A stretch of DNA of 36,479 nucleotides from Acidobacteriota bacterium (GTDB taxonomy: Bacteria; Acidobacteriota; Thermoanaerobaculia; Gp7-AA8): NCBI GenBank assembly GCA_019247495.1, contig JAFAOU010000156.1, positions 1 through 36,479 on the forward strand. The letters are read 5' to 3'. Both the position numbers and the translations under genes were made by a program. Every line of letters starts with the position of its first letter. Position 1 is the first letter of the stretch. Of this stretch, positions 1 through 7,703 are shown in pieces. The notes under the pieces are model-generated. The model had not been told where the DNA came from and ran no database searches. It saw only the letters and a program-made list of their open reading frames with translations.

Positions 1-1071
1 GATTGCGTCAAGTTCATGGAGATCCCCGGCCTGCACCGCAACGCGCTCGTGCAGCGCCTCAAAATCATGGCCAAGCTCGACATCTCCGAGCGCCGCAAGC
101 CGCAGGACGGCAAGATCCGTTTCAAGTCGCCGAAAGGAATCGTCGAACTGCGCGTGGCCACGATCCCGACGACGAATCAAAACGAAGACGTGGTCATGCG
201 CATCCTGGCCGCGTCGAAGCCGCTGCCGATCGAGAAGATGGGATTCAGTGATCGCAATCTGAAGAACTTCAAGACGATCCTGTCGAAGCCTTACGGAATC
301 TGCCTCGTCGTCGGCCCGACCGGTTCCGGCAAGACCACCACGCTGCACTCCGCCCTCGGCTCGATCAACACCGAGGACATGAAGATCTGGACCGCGGAAG
401 ATCCGGTCGAAATCACGCAGAAGGGACTGCGGCAGGTGCAGGTGCAGCCGAAGATCGACTTCACGTTCGCTGCTGCGATGCGTTCGTTCCTGCGCGCCGA
501 TCCAGACGTGATCATGGTCGGCGAAATGCGCGATCACGAGACGGCGGCGATCGGAATCGAAGCGTCGCTGACCGGACATCTGGTTTTCTCAACGCTGCAC
601 ACGAACTCAGCGCCGGAGACGATCTCCCGTTTGCTGGACATGAACATCGATCCGTTCAATTTCGCCGACGCGCTCCTCGGCATCATGGCCCAGCGCCTAA
701 TTCGCGTGCTCTGCCCGAAGTGCAAGGAGCCGCATCATCCGTCCGAGGAGGAGTTCGACGAGCTGATGGAAATCTACGGCCGCGATTTCTTCCCCGACCT
801 CGGCATCAAGTACTCGCCCGATTACATGCTCTACGAGCCGAAAGGCTGCTCGAACTGCAACAACACCGGCTACAAAGGCCGCATGGGCGTCCACGAGCTG
901 CTGACCGGCACCGACGAAGTCAAACGCGCCGTCCAACGCCGCGCCCCGATCGACGAACTGCGCACGCTTGCGATGCAACAAGGCATGCGCACGCTGCTGC
1001 AGGACGCGCTCGAAAAAGCGATGCGCGGAATCACGGATGTGAAGCAGGCAAGATCGGTCGCGGTGAAGTGA
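1..1071 (+). CDS. pilB: Type IV pilus assembly ATPase PilB (GspE family), 5' truncated by window edge
   Basis: The reading frame is open from the first base, so the N-terminal part is outside the window; about 356 residues remain. They contain the whole secretion-ATPase core: Walker A GPTGSGKTTT near nt 313, the acidic AEDPVE box near nt 388, Walker B with IMVGEMRD near nt 511, and a His box around the STLHTN segment. Two CxxC pairs (CPKC near nt 712 and CSNC near nt 849) form the zinc-binding tetracysteine motif of PilB/GspE, which PilT lacks. The protein should be the cytoplasmic hexameric motor that powers pilin polymerisation. A GspE-type role in type II secretion cannot be excluded because no pil or gsp neighbour is visible. 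The stop codon lies 3 nt before a long inverted repeat. Confidence 0.9.
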   Translation, partial: DCVKFMEIPGLHRNALVQRLKIMAKLDISERRKPQDGKIRFKSPKGIVELRVATIPTTNQNEDVVMRILAASKPLPIEKMGFSDRNLKNFKTILSKPYGICLVVGPTGSGKTTTLHSALGSINTEDMKIWTAEDPVEITQKGLRQVQVQPKIDFTFAAAMRSFLRADPDVIMVGEMRDHETAAIGIEASLTGHLVFSTLHTNSAPETISRLLDMNIDPFNFADALLGIMAQRLIRVLCPKCKEPHHPSEEEFDELMEIYGRDFFPDLGIKYSPDYMLYEPKGCSNCNNTGYKGRMGVHELLTGTDEVKRAVQRRAPIDELRTLAMQQGMRTLLQDALEKAMRGITDVKQARSVAVK

Positions 1072-1074
1072 ACG

Positions 1075-1265
1075 CTGTCATCCTGAGCCGCCGCAGGCGT
1101 CGCAGCCGAAGGCGGAGCGCCGGAGGACGGTCGAAGGACCCCCTCAATGCTTGCCTCGTGCAAGAGCCGCTGCCCGTCCCGGGTTAGCAGGTTGGGGGTC
1201 CTTCGACCGTCCTGCGCGGGTCGGCGCTAACGCGCCTCGACCGCTCCGGCGGCTCAGGATGACAG
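1075..1265. repeat. Long inverted repeat family, copy A
   Basis: Imperfect long inverted repeat. It opens CTGTCATCCTGAGCCGCC and closes with the reverse complement GGCGGCTCAGGATGACAG. Inner arms match as well: GGACGGTCGAAGGACCCCC facing GGGGGTCCTTCGACCGTCC. The rest of the 1072-1341 gap shows no gene. Other copies are at 7011-7211, 9557-9739 and 33254-33439. As RNA it would fold into one long hairpin, which may affect the 3' end of pilB mRNA. Confidence 0.9.
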
Positions 1266-1341
1266 TCGCTGCTATCATCCCCATCGTCCCGCGCGGGCGA
1301 GAGCGTGATGCGCGGAGCGGGGCGGATCACCAACGAAAAGC

Positions 1342-3243
1342 ATGACCACCACCTACGACAGTTCTGCCATCGAAGTCCTCACCGGTCTCGAGCCCGTGCG
1401 CAAGCGGCCGGGCATGTACACCACCACCGAACGGCCCAACCATCTCGCGCAGGAGGTCATCGACAACTCCGCGGACGAGGCCATCGCCGGGCATTGCAAG
1501 GAGATCGTCGTCACGCTGCATGACGATGGATCACTTTCCGTCTCCGACGACGGACGCGGGATGCCGGTCGACAAACATGCGCGCGAGGGTGTCAGCGGCG
1601 TCGAGGTCATCCTCACGCGGCTGCACGCGGGCGCGAAGTTTTCGGACAAGAGTTATCGCTTCTCCGGCGGCCTGCACGGAGTCGGCGTGTCGGTCGTCAA
1701 TGCGTTGTCGAAGCGGCTGGAAGTGAAAGTGCGCCGCGACGGCAACGAGTACTTCATGGATTTCGCCGACGGCAAGAAGAAGCACGAGTTGAAAATCGTC
1801 GGCACGGTCGGCAAGCGCAACACGGGCACGACGATCCGTTTCTGGCCCGACGAGAAATTCTTCGACACGCCCAAGATCAACGTGCCGCGGCTCAAGCACG
1901 TCATGCGTGCGAAGGCGGTACTCGCGCCCGGACTGCGTTTGCGATTCATCAGCGAGAGCGATCCGGCCGAGAGCGAAGAGTGGTTTTACGAGAACGGACT
2001 TCCGGCGTACCTGATGTCGGAGCTGGCCGGGCTGACCACGATCCCGGAGATGCCGTACGTCGGCACGTTCAAAGGTTCGAACGAGGAGGTCGATTGGGCC
2101 GTCGTCTGGCTCCCCGAGGCCGATCCGAGCGATCTCGTCACCGAGTCGTACGTGAACCTGATTCCGACCGCGCAGGGCGGCACGCACGTGAACGGATTTC
2201 GCACGGGGCTCACCGAGGCCATTCGCGAATTCTGCGAGCTTCGCAACCTGCTTCCGCGCGGCGTGAAGCTCGCGCCGGAGGATGTCTGGTCGCGCTGCAG
2301 CTACATCCTTTCGCTTCGCATGACCGAGCCGCAGTTCACGGGACAGACAAAGGACCGGCTGTCATCGCGCGAGGCCTCAGCATTCGTCTCCGGCGTCGCG
2401 CAGGATGCGTTTTCGATCTGGCTGAACAACAACGTCGCCGATGCCGAACGCATCGCGCAAGTCGCCATCGCCTCGGCCATGACGCGGCTACGGCAGGGGA
2501 AGAAAGTCGAGCGCAAGAAGATGACGAGCGGGCCGGCGCTGCCGGGCAAACTCGCCGATTGCACGTCGACCGATCTCAATCTCACCGAGCTTTTCCTCGT
2601 CGAAGGCGACTCCGCCGGAGGCTCCGCCAAGCAGGCTCGCGACCGCGAGTACCAGGCCATCATGCCGTTGCGCGGAAAAATTCTGAACACGTGGGAAGTC
2701 GATCCGAACGAGGTGCTTTCCTCGCAGGAAGTCCACGACATCGCCGTCGCCCTCGGCGTCGATCCCGGCAGCGAGGACGTGAAGGGACTGCGCTACGGCA
2801 AAGTCTGCATCCTCGCCGACGCCGACTCTGACGGCGCGCACATCGCCACGCTGCTGACGGCGCTTTTCGTCCGCCATTTCCGCAAGCTCGTTACCGACGG
2901 ACGCATTCACGTAGCGATGCCGCCGCTGTATCGCATCGACGTCGGCAAGAACGTTTTCTACGCGCTCGACGATCACGAACGCGACGGCATCCTCCAGCGC
3001 ATCGAAGCTGAGTCCATCCGCGGCAAGGTGAACATCCAGCGCTTCAAAGGCCTCGGCGAAATGAACCCGCTCCAGCTTCGCGAAACAACGATGAACCGCG
3101 ACACGCGCAGGCTCGTGCAACTCGTGCTGAAAGCCGAGGATGGGGCCGACGCGACGATCGACATGCTTCTCGCGAAGAGCCGTGCCGGCGACCGCAAGGT
3201 GTGGCTGACCGAGGAAGGCGACAAGGCCGAGATTTTGGAGTGA
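1342..3243 (+). CDS. parE: DNA topoisomerase IV subunit B (ParE-type GyrB/ParE ATPase)
   Basis: A 633-residue type IIA topoisomerase ATPase subunit. The GHKL ATPase begins near residue 10 with EVLTGLEPVRKRPGMY and continues through the ATP-binding motifs VIDNSADEA and DDGRGMP. It then has the SGGLHGVGVSVVNALSK lid/glycine motif and the transducer domain. The TOPRIM domain has EGDSAGGSA near residue 420 and the metal-binding DADSDG near residue 494. The length and segments such as RPNHLAQEVIDNS resemble proteobacterial ParE more than GyrB. It would decatenate or relax DNA together with a ParC/GyrA partner, which is not in the window. No strong Shine-Dalgarno precedes the ATG. The start was chosen because the conserved N-terminus begins a few residues later. 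A GyrB role is the alternative. Confidence 0.93.
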   Translation: MTTTYDSSAIEVLTGLEPVRKRPGMYTTTERPNHLAQEVIDNSADEAIAGHCKEIVVTLHDDGSLSVSDDGRGMPVDKHAREGVSGVEVILTRLHAGAKFSDKSYRFSGGLHGVGVSVVNALSKRLEVKVRRDGNEYFMDFADGKKKHELKIVGTVGKRNTGTTIRFWPDEKFFDTPKINVPRLKHVMRAKAVLAPGLRLRFISESDPAESEEWFYENGLPAYLMSELAGLTTIPEMPYVGTFKGSNEEVDWAVVWLPEADPSDLVTESYVNLIPTAQGGTHVNGFRTGLTEAIREFCELRNLLPRGVKLAPEDVWSRCSYILSLRMTEPQFTGQTKDRLSSREASAFVSGVAQDAFSIWLNNNVADAERIAQVAIASAMTRLRQGKKVERKKMTSGPALPGKLADCTSTDLNLTELFLVEGDSAGGSAKQARDREYQAIMPLRGKILNTWEVDPNEVLSSQEVHDIAVALGVDPGSEDVKGLRYGKVCILADADSDGAHIATLLTALFVRHFRKLVTDGRIHVAMPPLYRIDVGKNVFYALDDHERDGILQRIEAESIRGKVNIQRFKGLGEMNPLQLRETTMNRDTRRLVQLVLKAEDGADATIDMLLAKSRAGDRKVWLTEEGDKAEILE

Positions 3244-3301
3244 GCTTTGAAGTCGTCGAACCGTTAGCGGCGAAGCCGCGCGAAAGCCGCTGGAGGCGGC
3301 T

Positions 3302-3499
3302 CGGACGGTAGCCGGTGGTCCGAGCGAAGCGAGCGACCACCGGAACCACGTACGCGCCCAATTTTCCGACCGCGGCAGCGGTCGAGGAGGGAATGCACGC
3401 CGCTTGGTATTTGATACGCGACCCCTCCGGGGTCGAACTCACACCGCCGTCTATTTTCCGGTGGTCTCGCGCTTCGCCGCGACCACCGGCTACCGTCCG
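3302..3499. repeat. Paired-hairpin intergenic repeat
   Basis: The convergent gap between parE and the VWFA-like gene holds no gene. Its ends are a perfect 19-nt inverted repeat, CGGACGGTAGCCGGTGGTC at 3302-3320 against its complement at 3481-3499. Each end is also a small hairpin of its own: CCGGTGGTC ... GACCACCGG at 3312-3343 and again at 3459-3490. This REP/BIME-like arrangement may act as a bidirectional 3' end. I see no run of T characteristic of an intrinsic terminator. Confidence 0.8.
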
Positions 3500-3541
3500 T
3501 GACGCCTCCGGCGTCGTTCACGCCGGCTACGCCGACAGGGT

Positions 3542-5083
3542 TCACTCGATGGTGAAGTCGCGTTTGATGAAGCCCATCGACTTCGTCCCCTCGACTCGCA
3601 GGAGCACCTTCGCTGTGTACTTGCCGGGCGGCAATTCGAATGGTTCGCGTAGCGTGACGTAGCCGGTGTTGACGCGCGCGGTGCCGGTGAAGGCGATGCG
3701 TTTTGATTTGAAGTCGACCGCTCCGCCGTGCGCGTCGAAGATGTACAGCAGCACTTCCACGGCAGGCGACGCGTCGACGAGTTGCGGGACGACCTCGGCG
3801 CGCGCGAAACTCACCGCCACCTCGGCGCCGCCGTCGGCCGGCCTCACGGCGGATTGGAGCGACAGGCCGGCTTGCGGAACGTCGTTGAGGATGATGTCGG
3901 CGAGTTGAAGCGAATCGATTGCGGCCGATTCCGCGGCGTATCCAAAGCCTTCGCGATACGACACCTCGGAACCGCGCGGCGCGCCTTTGACGTGAACGGT
4001 GATGCGGCCTTTCTTGCGATCGCCCTGACGGAAGCCGAGGACGTAGGCGACGCGCTGCGCCTTCATCAGCGTGTCGACTGCATCGACGAGATCGTTCCGG
4101 TTCGCGATCACGCGGCCGCCGGTGTCGCGCGAGAGGAGGTAAAGCGCGTCGTTTTCGAGATCGGCGAATGTGTGACGCAAGCCTTTGATGTCCACCGCGT
4201 CGAGCGTGACGCCGGCCGAGAGGAAGGTTTGGTGCATCGATTCCACCAGGTGGAGGAGCGTCGACTCGATATTCGGCGGACGGTTCTTCGCCTTGATGTC
4301 GGTGATGCGCGTCGAATCGAAGCCCTCGGTGAAAATCACGAGATGCTTCTGTCCTTCGATCCCCGCCAGGCGCGCGGCGACGTCGCCGAGGTCGTGGATC
4401 TGCGACTCGATGAGGCGATTTTTGGGGACTGCCAGCATCTCCTGATTGGCCTGACCGCCGCGAAGCGCGTCGGCCATCTCGCCGCTGACCATGTCCGCAA
4501 GCCCCTCCTGCGAGTCAGACATGCTCTGCCCCTGTTCCATCATCGAGACCCATTGCGCGCGTTCCTGGCTGGCGAGCGCGAGACCGAGCGGGTCCTGCGC
4601 CTTGCTGCCGTGCAGCGTGAAAATCGCACGCGTCACCGCAACGCGATCGCTGAGAAAAGGCGAAAGGAAGTGAACGCCGCGGCTGGAGGAGTAGGTGGCG
4701 ACGGCGAAGAAATCGGTGGCCGGATTCGAATGCGACACCGCCTCTTCGGCCGCTTTTTGTGCGCGAACGAGCTTTGCCGGCGTGGCGAAGGTTATGTCGA
4801 AAAGAAAAAGGTACAGCCGGCGTTCGCGGCGCGGGCGCTCGACCGCCGCTTGTTGCGCACCAGGAATCGCCGCGAAGTCGATAACGTCGAAGTAGTCAAT
4901 CGACTGCGGATGCCCGTCGACGAGCAGCGTGAACGAATCTTTCGTAAGTCCGCGGACCGGCTGTCCATCACTCGTGGTGACGTAGACCGGAACCTGCACC
5001 ACTTCGACGGTGACGTTGTCGCGGACTTGCGCGCCCGAGCTCGACGCGAGCGCGGCAGCGAGAAGTAAAGTCGTGATCCGCAG
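3542..5083 (-). CDS. Secreted VWFA-related protein of the acidobacterial type
   Basis: About 513 residues if it starts at the CTG codon at 5083. An ideal GGAG (5092-5095) lies 8 nt upstream of that CTG. Translation from there gives a signal peptide (residues LRITTLLLAAALASSSGAQ), which a GTG start at 5002 would lose. Next comes a beta domain ending in the typical VRGLTKDSFTLLVDG, then a von Willebrand A-like domain (roughly residues 85-310) with RRLYLFLFDITFA in the MIDAS position and HLVIFTEGFDS later, then a C-terminal beta domain ending KRDFTIE. The classical DxSxS metal site is not intact (DITFA). This is the layout of the VWFA-related domain family abundant in Acidobacteriota. Its role is unknown; it is presumably an extracytoplasmic binding protein. 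Confidence 0.8.
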   Translation of the reverse strand: MRITTLLLAAALASSSGAQVRDNVTVEVVQVPVYVTTSDGQPVRGLTKDSFTLLVDGHPQSIDYFDVIDFAAIPGAQQAAVERPRRERRLYLFLFDITFATPAKLVRAQKAAEEAVSHSNPATDFFAVATYSSSRGVHFLSPFLSDRVAVTRAIFTLHGSKAQDPLGLALASQERAQWVSMMEQGQSMSDSQEGLADMVSGEMADALRGGQANQEMLAVPKNRLIESQIHDLGDVAARLAGIEGQKHLVIFTEGFDSTRITDIKAKNRPPNIESTLLHLVESMHQTFLSAGVTLDAVDIKGLRHTFADLENDALYLLSRDTGGRVIANRNDLVDAVDTLMKAQRVAYVLGFRQGDRKKGRITVHVKGAPRGSEVSYREGFGYAAESAAIDSLQLADIILNDVPQAGLSLQSAVRPADGGAEVAVSFARAEVVPQLVDASPAVEVLLYIFDAHGGAVDFKSKRIAFTGTARVNTGYVTLREPFELPPGKYTAKVLLRVEGTKSMGFIKRDFTIE

Positions 5084-5086
5084 CGC

Positions 5087-5209
5087 CTATTCTCCGATCG
5101 TGAAGTCTTTGCGGGCGAACGAAAGCATGTCGTTGTCGAGATGGACGAGGACTTTCATCGCATAGGTCCCGGGCGGCAGATCGAACGAATGCGTCACGCG
5201 CAACGAACG
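5087..5209 (-). pseudogene. C-terminal remnant of a second VWFA-related gene
   Basis: Between the moaC stop and the intact VWFA-like gene lie about 40 codons, ending in TAG at 5087-5089. They read ...THSFDLPPGTYAMKVLVHL and finish RKDFTIGE. This matches the C-terminus of the downstream gene (REPFELPPGKYTAKVLLRV ... KRDFTIE). No start codon or upstream domain precedes it: the homology stops at the moaC stop codon. The simplest reading is a former tandem duplicate whose 5' portion was deleted, joining moaC to its tail. The retained tail supplies the Shine-Dalgarno for the intact copy. Confidence 0.75.
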
Positions 5210-5689
5210 TCAGCCCCGTTCCCACGTGCCGCTCTTGCCGCCGGACTTGCGGACGAGCTGCAGCGACTCGATGCTGATCCCTTTCTCGGCGCTCTTGCAC
5301 ATGTCGTAGATCGTGAGCGCGGCCACGGCGCAGGCGGTCATCGCTTCCATCTCGACGCCCGTTTTCCCTTCGCAGCGGACGATAGAGCGGACCTCGATCG
5401 TGCCGGAGTTGGGATCGAGATCAAACGTGATGTCGACTGACGTGATGGCGAGCGGGTGGGCGAGGGGGATCAGATTCGGCGTCTGTTTGGCGGCGAGCAC
5501 GCCGGCAACTTTTGCGGTGGTGAGCACGTCACCCTTTGGTAACGCCTGATCGATCAGCTTACGAAGCGTGTCGGCTGACATCCGCACCGTGGCCAGCGCC
5601 ACAGCCTCGCGCGAGGTGCTGCGCTTCGCGCCAACGTCGACCATGGAGATGCCGCCGGTGTCGTCGAGATGGGAAAAGTCCGTAGGCAT
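5210..5689 (-). CDS. moaC: Cyclic pyranopterin monophosphate synthase MoaC
   Basis: A 159-residue protein, the usual MoaC length. Family motifs are GGISMVDVGAK at the N-terminus, LIPLAHPLA in the middle, GVEMEAMTACAVAALTIYDMCK, and the C-terminal KSGGKSG. MoaC converts the MoaA product 3',8-cyclo-GTP into cyclic pyranopterin monophosphate, the first stable molybdenum-cofactor intermediate, in the cytoplasm. It lies downstream of mobA on the same strand after a 73-nt repeat-filled gap, so the two may be co-transcribed. MoaA is not in the window. Confidence 0.95.
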   Translation of the reverse strand: MPTDFSHLDDTGGISMVDVGAKRSTSREAVALATVRMSADTLRKLIDQALPKGDVLTTAKVAGVLAAKQTPNLIPLAHPLAITSVDITFDLDPNSGTIEVRSIVRCEGKTGVEMEAMTACAVAALTIYDMCKSAEKGISIESLQLVRKSGGKSGTWERG

Positions 5690-5695
5690 GTTCGT

Positions 5696-5825
5696 TAGTA
5701 GATTAGTGGATTAGTAGATTAGTCGATCAGGGATTTGCAGAAGAGTGGCCAGCGGTCAGTGGTCAGTGGTCAGTGGTCAGATTTGTTTTTCCTGACCGCT
5801 GACCACTAGCCACTGACCACTCATC
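5696..5825. repeat. Two palindromic word repeats between moaC and mobA
   Basis: 5696-5735 is built from the word ATTAGTGGATTAG/ATTAGTAGATTAG. The same word recurs at 17414-17496. 5749-5825 is an inverted repeat built from GGTCAGTGGTCAGT on the left and CTGACCACTAGCCACTGACC-like sequence on the right, around a TTTGTTTTTC centre. The mobA stop codon falls inside the second repeat, so part of it is translated. Confidence 0.8.
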
Positions 5826-6347
5826 CACCGTATTCACATTCATCAGCGGCTCGCCATCGAAGCGGGCACGCAATTCATCCTCGGCCAGAATTTCTGCTTC
5901 CGATTCGGATGCAAGTCCGCGCAGATCGTATCGCTTGGCGGCGATGCGCTGTTCGATTCGGGGCAAGAGCCTGGAGTCATAACCGCCGCAGAGCATCTGC
6001 GTTTTACCGCTCCAGATCGGCGCGAGGAGGAGCGCCGACGAAGATTCGAAACGCTCGCGCAGGAAACGAAGGACTGCGGCGGTGATCAGCGGATAGTCGA
6101 CGGCGAGGATGAAACAACGCTCTGGCGCATGCTCGAGCGCTCGCGCGACGCCGAAGACCGGCGCCTGATCGTCATGCGGACTTTCGTAGATTGTCGCGAT
6201 CGATGCGGCTGCACCGCCGTTCCGCTGCACCGCGATCACGTTTTCGAACACCTCGGCAGCAGTGCCAGCGACGCGATCGAGAAACAACTCCTCCTTCGGA
6301 CGTCCCATCCGCCGCGACCGGCCGCCGATGAGGATGTAGCAGTTCAT
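5763..6347 (-). CDS. mobA: Molybdenum cofactor guanylyltransferase MobA-like
   Basis: A 194-residue nucleotidyltransferase. The N-terminus NCYILIGGRSRRMGRPKEEL has the GGxSxRMG nucleotide-binding loop and following Lys of MobA. A VDYPLI segment stands where the metal-binding DxPL motif is expected, with Y in place of the usual M, and NVNTVDE lies near the end. MobA attaches GMP to molybdopterin to give the guanine-dinucleotide cofactor, and moaC downstream supports that role. Its ATG overlaps the glycosyltransferase stop (ATGA), so the two are translationally coupled. The last 15 or so residues (after VDEWSVASGQ) are encoded by the GTCAGTGGTCAG repeat and are probably not functional. A related nucleotidyltransferase outside Mo-cofactor synthesis is possible. 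Confidence 0.82.
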   Translation of the reverse strand: MNCYILIGGRSRRMGRPKEELFLDRVAGTAAEVFENVIAVQRNGGAAASIATIYESPHDDQAPVFGVARALEHAPERCFILAVDYPLITAAVLRFLRERFESSSALLLAPIWSGKTQMLCGGYDSRLLPRIEQRIAAKRYDLRGLASESEAEILAEDELRARFDGEPLMNVNTVDEWSVASGQRSGKTNLTTDH

Positions 6348-7009
6348 CGGCGATAGCTCCGCGCCAATTCGTCGATGTCCGCGCCCATGCGGTACGCAAT
6401 CACCGTCCGCCAGTTGCGCGCTGCAGTGCGGACGAGGCCTTTGCGCAGGAATCGGCGACCGGAGGTTGTGACGGTCATCGGAAGAATTGTCGTAAGTCCG
6501 CGGCGTTTCATGCGAATGGCGAGCTCGTAATCTTCCATCAGCGGCATCTCTTTGAAGCCGCCGATCTCGAGGAAGGTTTCGCGGCGGATGAATTGGGCTT
6601 GATCACCCCATGGACAGCGCGTGAGCCGCGTGCGCAGGTTGATCGCCGCCGCGGCGAAGGCGAGTTCGCGTGACGGTTCGAGGAAGCGGATTCGAAATCC
6701 TCCAAAGTCCGCATCTTCCAGCGCGTGCGCCGCCGCATCTGCGGCGCCGGCCGGAAGGCGCGTGTCGGCGTGCAGAAAAATGAGCACCTCGTGGCTTGAT
6801 GTTTCTGCGCCGAGGTTCGATTGTTTGGCGCGCAGGCGATCGGTGAGGAGGACTCTTGCGCCGGCGGCGGTCGCGTGACGCGTGGTGCGATCGTCGCTGC
6901 CGGCGTCGGCGACGATGACCTCCGCGGCTCCGGATGCGAATGCGGATTCGACGGCGCCGGCAATCCAGTCCTGCTCATTCAGCGCGGGGATGATCACCGA
7001 CACGCTCAT
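6344..7009 (-). CDS. Family 2 glycosyltransferase, TIGR04283-like
   Basis: 221 residues from ATG at 7009 (MSVSVIIPALNEQ). A longer reading from 7186 would translate a copy of the long inverted repeat and is rejected. GT-A features are the N-terminal VSVIIPALNE, a DAGSDD motif, LIFLHADTRLP (the DxD region), RCPWGDQAQF and LMEDYEL. HADTRLP, PWGDQ and MEDxEL together point to the TIGR04283 group, which I remember from radical-SAM/selenodomain and arsenosugar contexts. The substrate here is unknown. The AGGA at the edge of repeat copy B (in CAGGATGACAG) sits at Shine-Dalgarno distance from the ATG, so the repeat may provide the ribosome-binding site. It overlaps mobA by 4 nt. Confidence 0.82.
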   Translation of the reverse strand: MSVSVIIPALNEQDWIAGAVESAFASGAAEVIVADAGSDDRTTRHATAAGARVLLTDRLRAKQSNLGAETSSHEVLIFLHADTRLPAGAADAAAHALEDADFGGFRIRFLEPSRELAFAAAAINLRTRLTRCPWGDQAQFIRRETFLEIGGFKEMPLMEDYELAIRMKRRGLTTILPMTVTTSGRRFLRKGLVRTAARNWRTVIAYRMGADIDELARSYRR

Positions 7010-7010
7010 G

Positions 7011-7211
7011 CTGTCATCCTGAGCCGCCGCAGCTGCGTAGGCGAAGCCGGAGCAGCGGAGGACGGTCGAAGGACCCCAAACCTGATAACCCGGGCGGGGC
7101 GGTGGTGACGCAACCGCCGCCCACCCTGGTTTACCAGGCAGGGGGTCCTTCGACCGTCCTCCGGCGTTCCGCGCTTCGCGCTCCAACGCCTACGGCGGCT
7201 CAGGATGACAG
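7011..7211. repeat. Long inverted repeat family, copy B
   Basis: Same CTGTCATCCTGAGCCGCC ... GGCGGCTCAGGATGACAG ends as copy A, with the GGACGGTCGAAGGACCCC/GGGGGTCCTTCGACCGTCC inner arms and a divergent centre. It fills almost the whole gap between the glycosyltransferase start (7009) and the TPR-gene stop (7215). Confidence 0.9.
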
Positions 7212-7214
7212 ACC

Positions 7215-7703
7215 TCACTTCTTTTTCAGCCCCTTCGACGACGCCTTCTTCGCGTGCCGCGCCTGGCCGAGGGTGATGTTGATGGGGTGAGCGCGATCGA
7301 GGAAGGGGACGGGCGGCTTCGCGCGCACACCGAGCTGCCGGCGCACGTCCAGCAGCGTTTCGTCCTCGGCGTGCGACTTCAAACCCTGCTCGATCGCGTC
7401 GACGGCCTTCTTGCGATTTCCGGCGGCGACGTAGACGCGGGCCAGGTTCGCGTAGTGATCGGCGTTGTAGAACTGCAGTTCGATCGCGAGTTTGCAGAGA
7501 TCGATGGCCGGCTTGAATTTGCGCTGCATCATCGCCAGGCAAAGTCCGAAGTGCGAAAGGCCGGTGGCGGTCTTGGACGACAGCATCGGCGACGGCGGCT
7601 CTTCACTTCCGTAGATTTCGAGGAACAGCGTCAGCGCGCGCAGGTACTTCTCCGCCTTCGTCAGCGCGACCGCTTCGTCGATGCGTTTGAGGATGTCGGT
7701 CAT
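7215..7703 (-). CDS. Small TPR-repeat protein
   Basis: 162 residues with tetratricopeptide-like helices throughout. Recognisable units are KAEKYLRALTLFLEIYG, LCLAMMQRKFKPAIDLCKLA and ADHYANLARVYVAAGNRKKAVDAIEQGL. No signal peptide or membrane segment; the tail is Lys-rich (KKASSKGLKKK). It should be a cytoplasmic protein-interaction module. Its ATG shares a base with the stop of the upstream receiver/PilZ gene (TGATG), so the pair is translationally coupled and may act together. The partner is unknown. Confidence 0.8.
   Translation of the reverse strand: MTDILKRIDEAVALTKAEKYLRALTLFLEIYGSEEPPSPMLSSKTATGLSHFGLCLAMMQRKFKPAIDLCKLAIELQFYNADHYANLARVYVAAGNRKKAVDAIEQGLKSHAEDETLLDVRRQLGVRAKPPVPFLDRAHPINITLGQARHAKKASSKGLKKK

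Noticed and set aside
1980..2831. 283-codon open frame inside parE, another plus-strand frame
   Set aside because: Arginine-rich shadow of parE without any domain.
3728..5068. 446-codon open frame on the plus strand
   Set aside because: It is antisense to the VWFA-related gene, shows no family motif or Shine-Dalgarno, and reflects GC-rich third positions of the minus-strand gene.
5696..5825. CRISPR array
   Set aside because: Units are about 10-14 nt, tandem and palindromic, with no unique spacers.
7010..7186. N-terminal extension of the glycosyltransferase to 7186
   Set aside because: The extension is translation of repeat copy B; the conserved GT start and a usable ribosome-binding site are at 7009.
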